Origin: Euzebya pacifica
Lineage (GTDB): Bacteria > Actinomycetota > Nitriliruptoria > Euzebyales > Euzebyaceae
Direction of reading: 5' to 3'
Assembly: GCF_003344865.1 (NCBI RefSeq)
Contig: NZ_CP031165.1
Coordinates: 4,221,910-4,285,909, forward strand
Length of the DNA stretch: 64,000 nt
The position numbers and the translations under genes were made by a program. The notes under the pieces were generated by a model. It was not told the origin of the DNA and did not search any database. It worked only from the letters and a program-made list of their open reading frames with translations. Positions 14,716 through 22,609 of this stretch are shown piece after piece; positions within the stretch are counted from its first letter, which is position 1; each line of letters begins with the position of its first letter.

Positions 14716-15690
14716 CTAGCCCTTGCGCTTGTTGATCTCTTCGACCAGCGGCGGGATGACCTTGTACAGGTCGCCCACGATGCCGATGTCGGCGATCGAG
14801 AAGATCGGGGCCTCGCCGTCCTTGTTGATGACGGCGATGGTCTGGCTGGTCTGCATGCCGGCGCGGTGCTGGATGGCACCGGAGATACCGCTGGCCACGT
14901 ACAGGCTCGGGGACACGGTCTTCCCGGTCTGGCCGATCTGGTGGTTGTGGGGGATCCAGCCGGCGTCCGTCGCCGCGCGGGACGCACCGACGGCGCCGCC
15001 GAGCGCGTCGGCCAGCTCGCCGACGAGGTCGAAGCCCTCGGCGTTGCCCAGGCCACGACCGCCGGAGACGATGATCGCCGCCTCGGTCATCTCCGGACGA
15101 CCCGAGGACTCGGCCTCGACGCGGTCGGAGATCTTGGCGCGGGTGGCGCTCTCGGGCAGGGACACGTCCAGGGTGGTGACCTCGGCAGCGCCGCCGCCGG
15201 AGGACTCCGCCTGGAAGCTGTTGGCCTTCACACCCACGAACTGGGTGCGGTCGCCCTGCACCTGGCAACGGGAGCTCATGTCGCCACCGAAGATGGCCTT
15301 GGTGGCCACCATCCGGTCGCCGTCGAGCTCGAGGTCGACGGCGTCGGCCACGACGCCACCGCCGACGCGGACCGCGCAGCGGGCAACGACGTCGGTGACG
15401 AAGGGGTCTGCGGCGTACAGCACGATCGACGCGCCGGAGGCCTCGATGGCCGCAGCAAGCGCCGCAACCTTCGGCTCGGTGGCGTAGTCGTCGGCCTCGG
15501 CACCTTCCCAGACCAGCGCCTTGGTCGCGCCGTACTCGCCGACCTTGTCGGCAGCCGCGGCAGCACCTGCGCCGAACAGCGCAGCGATGACGTCGCCGTC
15601 ACCCTTGGCCTTGGCAGCGGTTAGGATCTGGTTGGAGATCTTCTTCGGGGTTCCTGCGTCGTGCTCGACGAGGACGAGGATGTCAGTCAT
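14716..15690 (-). CDS. etfA: Electron transfer flavoprotein alpha subunit
   Basis: The 324-residue protein is full length for EtfA. The C-terminal FAD-binding domain is clear: SGGRGLGNAEGF, then GASRAATDAGWIPHNHQIGQ, then GISGAIQHRAGMQ. The N-terminal half is the EtfA/B nucleotide-type fold. With EtfB it passes electrons from acyl-CoA dehydrogenases to ETF-quinone oxidoreductase. It follows etfB by 30 bases on the same strand, forming an etfBA operon, and a hairpin terminator follows. It would serve the acyl-CoA dehydrogenases at 53-55 kb and others in the genome. Confidence 0.97.
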   Translation of the reverse strand: MTDILVLVEHDAGTPKKISNQILTAAKAKGDGDVIAALFGAGAAAAADKVGEYGATKALVWEGAEADDYATEPKVAALAAAIEASGASIVLYAADPFVTDVVARCAVRVGGGVVADAVDLELDGDRMVATKAIFGGDMSSRCQVQGDRTQFVGVKANSFQAESSGGGAAEVTTLDVSLPESATRAKISDRVEAESSGRPEMTEAAIIVSGGRGLGNAEGFDLVGELADALGGAVGASRAATDAGWIPHNHQIGQTGKTVSPSLYVASGISGAIQHRAGMQTSQTIAVINKDGEAPIFSIADIGIVGDLYKVIPPLVEEINKRKG

Positions 15691-15720
15691 GTTCGATGCT
15701 CCTTGTGGCGTCTCGTCTGA

Positions 15721-16512
15721 CTAGATGAACTTCTTCTCGACCAGGAAGTCGACGAGCGCCTTGGCACCCACCTGCCCGGTTCCGTCGTCCTCGATCTTCT
15801 CGCCGGCCTCCTTGGGGGGCTTGGGCGTGGCCTCGAGGACCTTGGTGGCCGACCCGGCGTGGCCGGCGTCGTCGGCGGACAGGCCGATGGCGGCCAGGTC
15901 CTTGGTCTCCAGCGGCTTCTTCTTGGCCGCCATGATCCCCTTGAAGTTGGGGTAGCGCGGCTCGTTGATGGCCTCGACGACGGAGACGACGGCCGGAAGG
16001 GTGGTCTGCACGGTCTCGTGGCCACCGGCGGTCTCGCGGTCGGCCTCGACCGCACCGTCGTCACCGACGGCAAGGCGCTTGGCGTAGGTCAGCGCCGGCA
16101 CGTCGAGGAACTCCGCCAGCATCGCGGGGACCAGCATCGACCGCGCGTCGGAGGACTGGTTGCCCATGATGATGAGGTCCCACTCCTCGTCCTTCAGCGC
16201 GGCGGCCAGGACGCGGGCGGTGGCCACGGCGTCGGAGCCGGCAACGGCCTCGTCGGTGATCTGGATCGCGGCGTCGAGGCCGTAGGACAGCGCCTTGCGG
16301 ACGGTCTGCTGGGCCGTGTCGGGCCCCATGCAGAGGGCCACGATCTCGACGTCGTCGCGGGACTCCTTGATCCGCAGCGCCTCCTCGATGGACCACTCGT
16401 CGTTGGCGTTGAGGATGGCCTCGACCGAATCGCGGTCGACGGTCAGGTCCTCGGTGACCTTCTTCTCTGCGGCCGTGTCCGGCACGCGCTTGACCGGGCA
16501 GATGATTCGCAC
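15721..16512 (-). CDS. etfB: Electron transfer flavoprotein beta subunit
   Basis: The 263-residue protein is full length for EtfB: RIICPVKRVPDTAAEK at the start, CMGPDTAQQTVRKALSYGLD for the AMP-binding region, and the MGNQSSD segment. I chose GTG at 16512, giving the usual M-[KR]-I start, because GAGG lies 9 bases upstream; a second GTG at 16527 is in frame. It partners EtfA encoded directly downstream. A palindromic site at 16602-16617 lies 90 bases upstream and may control the operon. Confidence 0.96.
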   Translation of the reverse strand: MRIICPVKRVPDTAAEKKVTEDLTVDRDSVEAILNANDEWSIEEALRIKESRDDVEIVALCMGPDTAQQTVRKALSYGLDAAIQITDEAVAGSDAVATARVLAAALKDEEWDLIIMGNQSSDARSMLVPAMLAEFLDVPALTYAKRLAVGDDGAVEADRETAGGHETVQTTLPAVVSVVEAINEPRYPNFKGIMAAKKKPLETKDLAAIGLSADDAGHAGSATKVLEATPKPPKEAGEKIEDDGTGQVGAKALVDFLVEKKFI

Positions 16513-16601
16513 GGTGATTTGCCTCACAGTCGTTGGGGACGGAAAGAGAACGGGGCGAGCGTCGGCGTCTGGCTGGATGCACGTCGGACCCGCTGGGTCT
16601 G

Positions 16602-16617
16602 GTTACCGAACGGTAAC
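16602..16617. promoter_or_regulatory. Palindromic operator upstream of etfBA
   Basis: GTTACCG-AA-CGGTAAC is a perfect 7-bp inverted repeat with a 2-bp centre, in a locally AT-richer gap between the propeller-protein stop and etfB. The shape is that of TetR-family operators, which often control fatty-acid oxidation genes. The cognate regulator is not identifiable here. Confidence 0.55.
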
Positions 16618-16652
16618 ATCGCGATGCCGTCGTCCCGAAATCGTGGCGGAGC

Positions 16653-17954
16653 CTACCCACCTGCGGGCCCGACTCCCACATCGGCGTAGTCCAGCTCCTC
16701 CGCAACCCCCCGCTCCGGACCCTCCTGCAGCGCCGCGGAGAACCCCGGCCGGGTCGGCCACAGCTGCAGGTCCTGGGCCGGTCCGCCGCGGTCGACACCG
16801 CCCCACAGCAGCAGCTGCTGGCCGGTCCACCAGACCCGGCCACCGGCCCGCGGGGTGGTCGGCAACGACATCGCCCAGCCGCTGTCCGGCACCCAGGCCG
16901 CGAAGAGCGGCGTGGTGAGCCCGCCCACGAAGACGGCGCGATCGCCGTCCCACGTGCCGACCAGGCCGCCCAGCGTCCGAACCTGCGCCAGGTCTGGCAT
17001 GGCGACGAAGTCCTCGGGCAGCGGCGGCAGCCTGCGCCAGTCCCCCTCGTCCAGGCGCAGGGCCCACCCACGGGCGTAGGGATCGTCCCCCTCCGCGGCG
17101 CGACCACCGAGGACGACGACCTCCTCCCCCGTCCACACCGCGGCTGCCTGCTCCACGCCGGAAGGCGGCGGCGCACCCGCCGTCAGCTCCCGCCAGCCTC
17201 GGTCCCCGTCCCAGGCCAACGCGCCGGCGGCAGCCTCGCCGTCCGGACGCGACAACGTCCCCACCACCACCAGGGAGGGTCCCGCCGCGAACGCCTGCCA
17301 GCGCAACGACCCCGGCAACGACGGCGCGGCCAGGTCGACCCAGGCCCCCGAGACCTCGTCGAGCTCCAGCGCATCGACACCGTCAGCAGCGGCCCGGACC
17401 AGGACCACACGACCGTCGACGTCGACCAGCTGGGACTGGTCCGCCACCGCGCCCGGGACCGGGGGCAGCTCGCGCCACACCGCTGCGACCACGTCCAGGG
17501 CGTGCACCGCAGCCGTCGGGCCACACCCGGCGCACGACGTCGGCCCGTAGGTGATGACGTCACCATCGCTGAAGGCCACCGACTCGACCTCCAGCGCACC
17601 GGCGGGATGGGGTGGCAACGACGTCCAGGCGTCCGCCAGGGACGCGTCGAGGTCCAGCTGGGCCACCTCGGGGGTGAACCCGACCAGCAGCCGATCCCCG
17701 GTCCACACCGACGCACCCGGATTGAAGCCGTTGACCGGTGGGCGGGCGCCGAACGTCGTCCACGTCCCCCCACGGACGGCCTCGGCGTACTCCTCCGGGG
17801 TCACCGGCAACGGCGCCTTGTCGAAGGCCGCCAGCGGACCGTCCGGCTGGGGCGTGGTTGCGGGGCTGCGGACCAGCAGGCCGACGCCCATGACCAGCAG
17901 GAGGAGGACGAGCGCGCCGCGGCCCCCACCCGCAGGTCGGCTCGGCTCGGCCAT
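16653..17954 (-). CDS. Membrane-anchored kelch-like beta-propeller protein
   Basis: The 433-residue protein starts with an uncleaved-type hydrophobic helix (about 13-30, GALVLLLLVMGVGLLV). The exterior part contains repeated WTG/GG segments typical of kelch-like propeller blades: VWTGDRLLVG, VWTGEEVVVLGG, TWDGDRAVFVGG, WWTGQQLLLWGG. It is therefore an extracytoplasmic propeller of about six blades, anchored by its N-terminus. Such proteins bind ligands or partners and show no catalytic motif. It sits on the minus strand upstream of etfB and divergent from the methyltransferase at 18004. Function unknown. Confidence 0.75.
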   Translation of the reverse strand: MAEPSRPAGGGRGALVLLLLVMGVGLLVRSPATTPQPDGPLAAFDKAPLPVTPEEYAEAVRGGTWTTFGARPPVNGFNPGASVWTGDRLLVGFTPEVAQLDLDASLADAWTSLPPHPAGALEVESVAFSDGDVITYGPTSCAGCGPTAAVHALDVVAAVWRELPPVPGAVADQSQLVDVDGRVVLVRAAADGVDALELDEVSGAWVDLAAPSLPGSLRWQAFAAGPSLVVVGTLSRPDGEAAAGALAWDGDRGWRELTAGAPPPSGVEQAAAVWTGEEVVVLGGRAAEGDDPYARGWALRLDEGDWRRLPPLPEDFVAMPDLAQVRTLGGLVGTWDGDRAVFVGGLTTPLFAAWVPDSGWAMSLPTTPRAGGRVWWTGQQLLLWGGVDRGGPAQDLQLWPTRPGFSAALQEGPERGVAEELDYADVGVGPAGG

Positions 17955-17988
17955 GCCCCCACCGTAGGTCGACAGCCGGCGGCCGGAC

Positions 17989-17994
17989 TACGCT
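17989..17994 (+). promoter_or_regulatory. Candidate -10 element (TACGCT) for the methyltransferase gene
   Basis: TACGCT fits TANNNT and ends 9 bases before the ATG at 18004. No Shine-Dalgarno is visible, so near-leaderless transcription is likely. Confidence 0.4.
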
Positions 17995-18003
17995 GCCCAC
18001 CCG

Positions 18004-18816
18004 ATGACCTCACCTGCCCGACCCACTGACCCCGCCGACGCTGCCGATGCAGCCGATGCAGCCGACGCCCAGCTGCCCCTGACCGGCGAGCGGACCATCC
18101 CCGGGGTTCCCGAGGAGAACTACTGGTTCCAGCGGCATGTCGTCGCCTACCGGTTCGCGGCCACCCGCTGCGTCGGCAAGCGCGTCGTCGACTCGGGATC
18201 GGGCGAGGGCTACGGCACCGCCATGCTGGGTGCCGTCGCCGCCACCGCCACCGGCGTGGAGCTGGTCGAGCCCGTCGCCGACCACGCCCGCCGGCGCTAC
18301 GCCAGTCAGCCGGACGGCAACGCACGCGTCGACTTCCTGACCGCCGACATCTGCGACACGGGCCTGCCGACCGGCGAGACCGACGTCGTGGTCAACCTGC
18401 AGGTCATCGAGCACCTGCCCGACGTCGGCCGCTTCCTCGGCGAGCAGCGGCGCATCCTCCGCCCGGGCGGTGAGCTCATCGTCGCCACCCCCAACCGGTT
18501 GACCTTCACGCCACACAGCCACGAGCCGACCAACGTCTTCCACGTCGAGGAGTTCTCACCCGTCGAGCTGGTCGAACGGCTGACCGACGTCGGCGGCTTC
18601 GCGGTCACGCGGCTGCTCGGCCTGCACCACGGCGCCCGGATCACCGCAGCCGAGGACGCCACCGGACAGGCCTTCACCGACCTGGTGCTGCAACCCATCG
18701 ATGAGTGGCCCCGCTGGCTGCACGCCCTCGTGCGACGGATCGGCCCTCGCGACTTCGTGTGGTCCGAGGACGACCTCGAGGACAGCCTCGACCTGCTGGC
18801 GGTCTGCACGACCTGA
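18004..18816 (+). CDS. SAM-dependent methyltransferase, Rv3030-like
   Basis: The 270-residue class I methyltransferase has a short DAADA-type N-terminal repeat, then LPLTGERTIPGVPEENYWFQ, an entry motif I associate with mycobacterial Rv3030 homologues. Motif I is degenerate (VVDSGSGEGYG), followed by VVVNLQVIEHLPD and the post-motif LRPGGELIVATPNRLTF. In M. tuberculosis, Rv3030 lies beside etfBA (Rv3029c-Rv3028c) and GH57 Rv3031, in the methylglucose lipopolysaccharide cluster. Here etfBA and a GH57 gene flank it with other genes interposed. Sugar O-methylation of a polysaccharide is the likely role, by synteny. Confidence 0.8.
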   Translation: MTSPARPTDPADAADAADAADAQLPLTGERTIPGVPEENYWFQRHVVAYRFAATRCVGKRVVDSGSGEGYGTAMLGAVAATATGVELVEPVADHARRRYASQPDGNARVDFLTADICDTGLPTGETDVVVNLQVIEHLPDVGRFLGEQRRILRPGGELIVATPNRLTFTPHSHEPTNVFHVEEFSPVELVERLTDVGGFAVTRLLGLHHGARITAAEDATGQAFTDLVLQPIDEWPRWLHALVRRIGPRDFVWSEDDLEDSLDLLAVCTT

Positions 18817-18852
18817 CCCGCCAGCACGCCGGGACCGACAGCTCCGAGCCCG

Positions 18853-20403
18853 TCAGCCGATCTGCTTGTCCATGCCCTCCCAGTAGGGCTGGCGGAGCTT
18901 GTACTTCTGCAGCTTGCCAGTGGCCGTCCGTGCCAACTCCTCGCGGAACTCGACCTTGGTCGGGCACTTGTAGTGGGCCAGCGTCTGGCGGCAGTGGTCG
19001 ATGACGTCCTGCTCGGTCAGCTCCGCACCCGGGGTGGGCAGCACCAACGCGATGACGGTCTCGCCCCACTTCTCGTCGGGCACCCCGATCACCGCGACTT
19101 CCGCGACGTCGGGGTGGGCGAAGATGACGTCCTCGACCTCGATCGACGACACGTTCTCGCCGCCGGAGATGATGACGTCCTTCTTGCGGTCGGTGATCGC
19201 GAGGTAGCCCTCGTCGTCGATGACCCCGCCGTCGCCGGTGTGGAACCAGACCTCCCCGTCGTCGGCCTCCCGCAGTGCATCCGCCGAGGACTCGGGGTTG
19301 TCCCAGTAGCCGGCGAGGATGTGGTTGCCGCGGGCCAGGACCTCACCGTCGCGGGCGGTGTCGATCGTGATGCCGATGGTCGGCGCACCGGCGCGGCCGA
19401 GCTTCTCGGCCCGTTCGTGGGGCGTCAGGTCGTCCCACTCCTGCCGGCAGCGGTTCATCGTCACCAGCGGGGCGGTCTCGGTGAGGCCGTAGATCTGGAT
19501 GAACTCCCAGCCGAGCTCGGTCTCGACCCGTTCGATGGTGCGGGTGGGTGGCGGGGCACCAGCGACGATGACACGGACGCGGTCGCGGCCGGGCACCGGG
19601 CCGTCCCAGCTCGGCGCCGCATCCAGGACGGCGTTGATGACCGCCGGAGCGGCGCACATCAGGGTGACGCCGTGGCGCTCGACCCGGCGCAGGATCTCCA
19701 TGCCATCCACCTTGCGCAGCACGATGTGCGGCACCCCCATACCGGTGACGGTGTAGAGCATCCCCCACCCGTCGCAGTGGAACATCGGGAGGGTGTGCAG
19801 GTAGACGTCGCGATCGGTGACCGCGGCGTGCCAGCCGAAGGTGACGGCGTTGGTCCAGCGGGCCCGGTGGGTCTGCTGCACGCCCTTGGGCCGGGCGGTC
19901 GTGCCGGAGGTGTAGTTGATCGACGCGGTCGCGTCCTCGTCGGGGGTCCACGGCTGCGGGGTGCCGTCCCAGTCGTACAGCAGCGCGTCGGACTCCTGGC
20001 CGAGGACGGCGAACCGGTCGACCTCGATGTCGGCGAGCGTGGACTCCAGCTCCGGGTCGACCAGCAGCATCTCCGCGCCGGACTGCTTGACGATGTAGTC
20101 GACCTCGTCGCGCTGCAGGCGGAAGTTGATCGGCACGAAGACCCGGCCGTTGCCGCTGACCCCGAAGAACGCCGACAGCAGCCGCGCGGAGTTGTGGCTG
20201 ACCATCGCCACGCGACCGCCCATCGGCACGCCCAGCTTGTCCAGTCCCGCCCCCATGGCCCGACGGTGCTCGCCGAGGTCGCGGTAGGTCAGGTCGGGCA
20301 GCGGCGGTGCCGGCTGGTCAGGCTCGTCCACGATCGCCAGCCGATCGGGGTAGACCGCAACCGCGCGGTCCAGGAAATCGTTGATGGTCAACGGAACCTT
20401 CAT
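18853..20403 (-). CDS. Acyl-CoA synthetase (AMP-dependent, FadD-like)
   Basis: The 516-residue enzyme has all adenylate-forming motifs: YTSGTTARPKGVQQTH (ATP/AMP loop), QIYGLTETAP, HTGDGGVIDDEGYLAITDRK and the C-terminal catalytic lysine region TATGKLQKYKLR. It activates a fatty or other carboxylic acid to acyl-CoA through an acyl-adenylate. The start is ATG at 20403, with GGAGG 8 bases upstream; longer in-frame extension has no homology. It is followed at lower coordinates by the convergent methyltransferase. The pathway partner is unclear, although beta-oxidation genes lie elsewhere in the window. Confidence 0.92.
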   Translation of the reverse strand: MKVPLTINDFLDRAVAVYPDRLAIVDEPDQPAPPLPDLTYRDLGEHRRAMGAGLDKLGVPMGGRVAMVSHNSARLLSAFFGVSGNGRVFVPINFRLQRDEVDYIVKQSGAEMLLVDPELESTLADIEVDRFAVLGQESDALLYDWDGTPQPWTPDEDATASINYTSGTTARPKGVQQTHRARWTNAVTFGWHAAVTDRDVYLHTLPMFHCDGWGMLYTVTGMGVPHIVLRKVDGMEILRRVERHGVTLMCAAPAVINAVLDAAPSWDGPVPGRDRVRVIVAGAPPPTRTIERVETELGWEFIQIYGLTETAPLVTMNRCRQEWDDLTPHERAEKLGRAGAPTIGITIDTARDGEVLARGNHILAGYWDNPESSADALREADDGEVWFHTGDGGVIDDEGYLAITDRKKDVIISGGENVSSIEVEDVIFAHPDVAEVAVIGVPDEKWGETVIALVLPTPGAELTEQDVIDHCRQTLAHYKCPTKVEFREELARTATGKLQKYKLRQPYWEGMDKQIG

Positions 20404-20509
20404 GTGGATGCCCTCCAGATGTGCCGGTGCTCGGTTCGCGACGAACGGTGCGAACCCTAGTGCGTCGCAGACCCGGAGGGAGCCGGGCCCGCGAAGCCCC
20501 AACGGGTGC

Positions 20510-21406
20510 TCAGACGAGGTGCTGGACGAACCAGTCACGCTGCGCGGGTGCGTTGACGGCGAACGCCTCGTCGACGTAGGCGTCGAAGTGGCCGCCGTCC
20601 AGCGCGAGGAAGCGCTTGGGTTCCAGCGCCTGCTCGTAGGCCCGGGCGGCGAGGTCGAAGGGGGTCAGGTGGTCCCCCCGGGCAGCAACGAGCAGCAGCG
20701 GAGTGGGCGAGATGCGACCGATGTACTCCGCGGGTTCGTACTCGGTGAACAGCTCCACGGAGTGCAGCGTCACCTCGTTGCGCCAGCCCTTGCCCCGGTC
20801 CGGTGACAGCTCGGTGAAGAAGCTGTGGGTGTCCGCGGTCGGCAACGCGCAGGGCTCTCCCTCGGGTGCGGTCACAGGCATGACGGCCGGCGGCTGTCCT
20901 GCCATGCGTGCCACCCGATCGGCATCGAACCCCTCGCGCAGACCCGCCCACATGTCACCGCGGATCAGCCGGCGGGCCGACTCCAGCCCGTAGGTGAGCG
21001 GCACCTGCGACACGACACACTTCACGCGTCGATCGATGGCGCCGACGACCAGCACATGGCCACCGGCGTAGCTCGATCCCCAGATGCCGATCCGGTCGGC
21101 GTCGACGGCGTCCTGCTGCTGCGCCCAGGTGATGGCGTCGCGGTAGTCGTTGATCTGCAGTCGCGGGTCGATGTGCTGGCGCGGCTCGCCCTCGCTGTCG
21201 CCGAAGCCGCGATGGTCGAACACCACGACACCGAGGCCGGCCGCGGCGAAGGTCTCGGCGAAGTCGTCCAGGTACATCTCCTTGGTGGCGGAGAAGCCGT
21301 GGGCCATGACCACCGTCGGTGCCGGTCCGTCCACCCCTTCTGCCTCGTAGCGCCAGCCCCTGAGCGCCACCCCGTCGGTGGTGATGAATTCGATGTCGTG
21401 TCGCAT
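20510..21406 (-). CDS. Alpha/beta hydrolase (dienelactone hydrolase/X-Pro peptidase-like)
   Basis: The 298-residue hydrolase has HGFSATKEMYLDDFAE, then VVFDHRGFGDSEGE, nucleophile elbow GSSYAG with Ser112, acid in AARGDHLTP, and catalytic His in LDGGHFDAYV. The GxSYxG elbow is usual for the S15/dienelactone-like branch. AGGAGG lies 7 bases before the ATG at 21406, which fixes the start. It is divergent from an AraC regulator starting at 21563, so that regulator may control it. Substrate unknown. Confidence 0.88.
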   Translation of the reverse strand: MRHDIEFITTDGVALRGWRYEAEGVDGPAPTVVMAHGFSATKEMYLDDFAETFAAAGLGVVVFDHRGFGDSEGEPRQHIDPRLQINDYRDAITWAQQQDAVDADRIGIWGSSYAGGHVLVVGAIDRRVKCVVSQVPLTYGLESARRLIRGDMWAGLREGFDADRVARMAGQPPAVMPVTAPEGEPCALPTADTHSFFTELSPDRGKGWRNEVTLHSVELFTEYEPAEYIGRISPTPLLLVAARGDHLTPFDLAARAYEQALEPKRFLALDGGHFDAYVDEAFAVNAPAQRDWFVQHLV

Positions 21407-21562
21407 CCGTGGTCCTCCTGCATCGTCGGCTACCCGGACCGGCTCGGCCCGTCGTCGCAGCCTCGGCCGGCCGGCAACACGACGCTTGTCGCGCAGCGCA
21501 CGATCCTTGACACTGGGCGAAGCGGCTCGAGCCGATGCCGCACCGAGGAGGGTTCCCCGCAC

Positions 21563-22492
21563 GTGACGGCCGCCGTGGCCCCGGACTGGACCACCGCCGA
21601 CCTGCCCGTGGTCGAGCGGGCGGACGGGGTCCGCGAGGCCCTCGGCCGCACCCACCTCCCGTGGGAGCTGGACTTCCGGGACGACGCGCCTGTCGAGTGC
21701 CAGCTGACCACCCATGGCCTGGCCGACGGCACGCTGGTCGAGTGCCGCAGCGGGCTCCTCGGCGGGCGACGGCGACCCGGACGAACCGGGATCGCGGACG
21801 AGCACGTGGGCCTGCTGGTGGTGCTCGAGGGGCGCGAGCAGGTCCGGCAGGGCGAGGTGGCCGTGGACCTCCGCGCTGGCGACGCCCTGCTGTGGCGTTC
21901 GGGGCTGCCTGCCTCCTTCAGGGTCCTCGAACCGCTGCACAAGCTGACCCTGCTGCTCCCCGCCGAACGCCTGGTCGGGGTCCAGCCGGGCCCCGTGGAG
22001 CTGCCCGCGTCCCGGGCCATGACGGGACTGTTGACCAGCCACCTGCGCGCCCTTGCGGGGCTGGCTCGTCAGGTGCCTGCGGCGCAGACAGGCTTCGTGG
22101 TCGACGTGGCCCTGGACCTGCTTCGCCGTGCGGTCCGACCCGCGGGCGATCAGGCCTCACGCCACGACCGACTGGTCCGCGACGCGGTGTCGATCATCGA
22201 GGCCTCGCTGGACGACCCGTCGCTGTCCCCCGGCAGCATCGCCGATCGCCTCGGCGTCTCACCCCGTTGGCTGCACGCGGCGTTCGCCGAGACCGAGGAG
22301 ACCGTGTCGGCCACCATCCGGCGTCGACGGCTCGAGCGGGTGCGCCGCGACCTCGCCGATCCGGCCATGGCCGACGCCACCATCACCACCATCGCGTTCC
22401 GGTGGGGATTCACCGACGCCGCCACGCTGAGCCGACAGTTCCGCCGGACGTTCGGCACAACACCCTCGGCGTACCGCGCGACGGGACGCTGA
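21563..22492 (+). CDS. AraC family transcriptional regulator
   Basis: The 309-residue protein has an N-terminal cupin-like sensor (about 40-175) of the type found in AraC-binding-like regulators (DLRAGDALLWRSG) and a C-terminal double helix-turn-helix (about 205-307: SPGSIADRLGVSPRWLHAAF and FRWGFTDAATLSRQFRRTFG, then TPSAYR). The GTG at 21563 is used because it follows an AGGAGG about 11 bases upstream and the hydrolase begins just across the divergent gap. It probably activates the hydrolase gene or itself in response to an aromatic or lipid-like effector. Confidence 0.88.
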   Translation: MTAAVAPDWTTADLPVVERADGVREALGRTHLPWELDFRDDAPVECQLTTHGLADGTLVECRSGLLGGRRRPGRTGIADEHVGLLVVLEGREQVRQGEVAVDLRAGDALLWRSGLPASFRVLEPLHKLTLLLPAERLVGVQPGPVELPASRAMTGLLTSHLRALAGLARQVPAAQTGFVVDVALDLLRRAVRPAGDQASRHDRLVRDAVSIIEASLDDPSLSPGSIADRLGVSPRWLHAAFAETEETVSATIRRRRLERVRRDLADPAMADATITTIAFRWGFTDAATLSRQFRRTFGTTPSAYRATGR

Positions 22493-22609
22493 GGCGGAAA
22501 CCGGGCAGCGCCGGCCGGCGGGTTACCCTCCGATGTCCATGCCTTCCCCGCCCCGCCTCCCCCACGGGCCGACCGAGCGCGTCCCCACCGACCACGGACC
22601 CGGCCGTCG

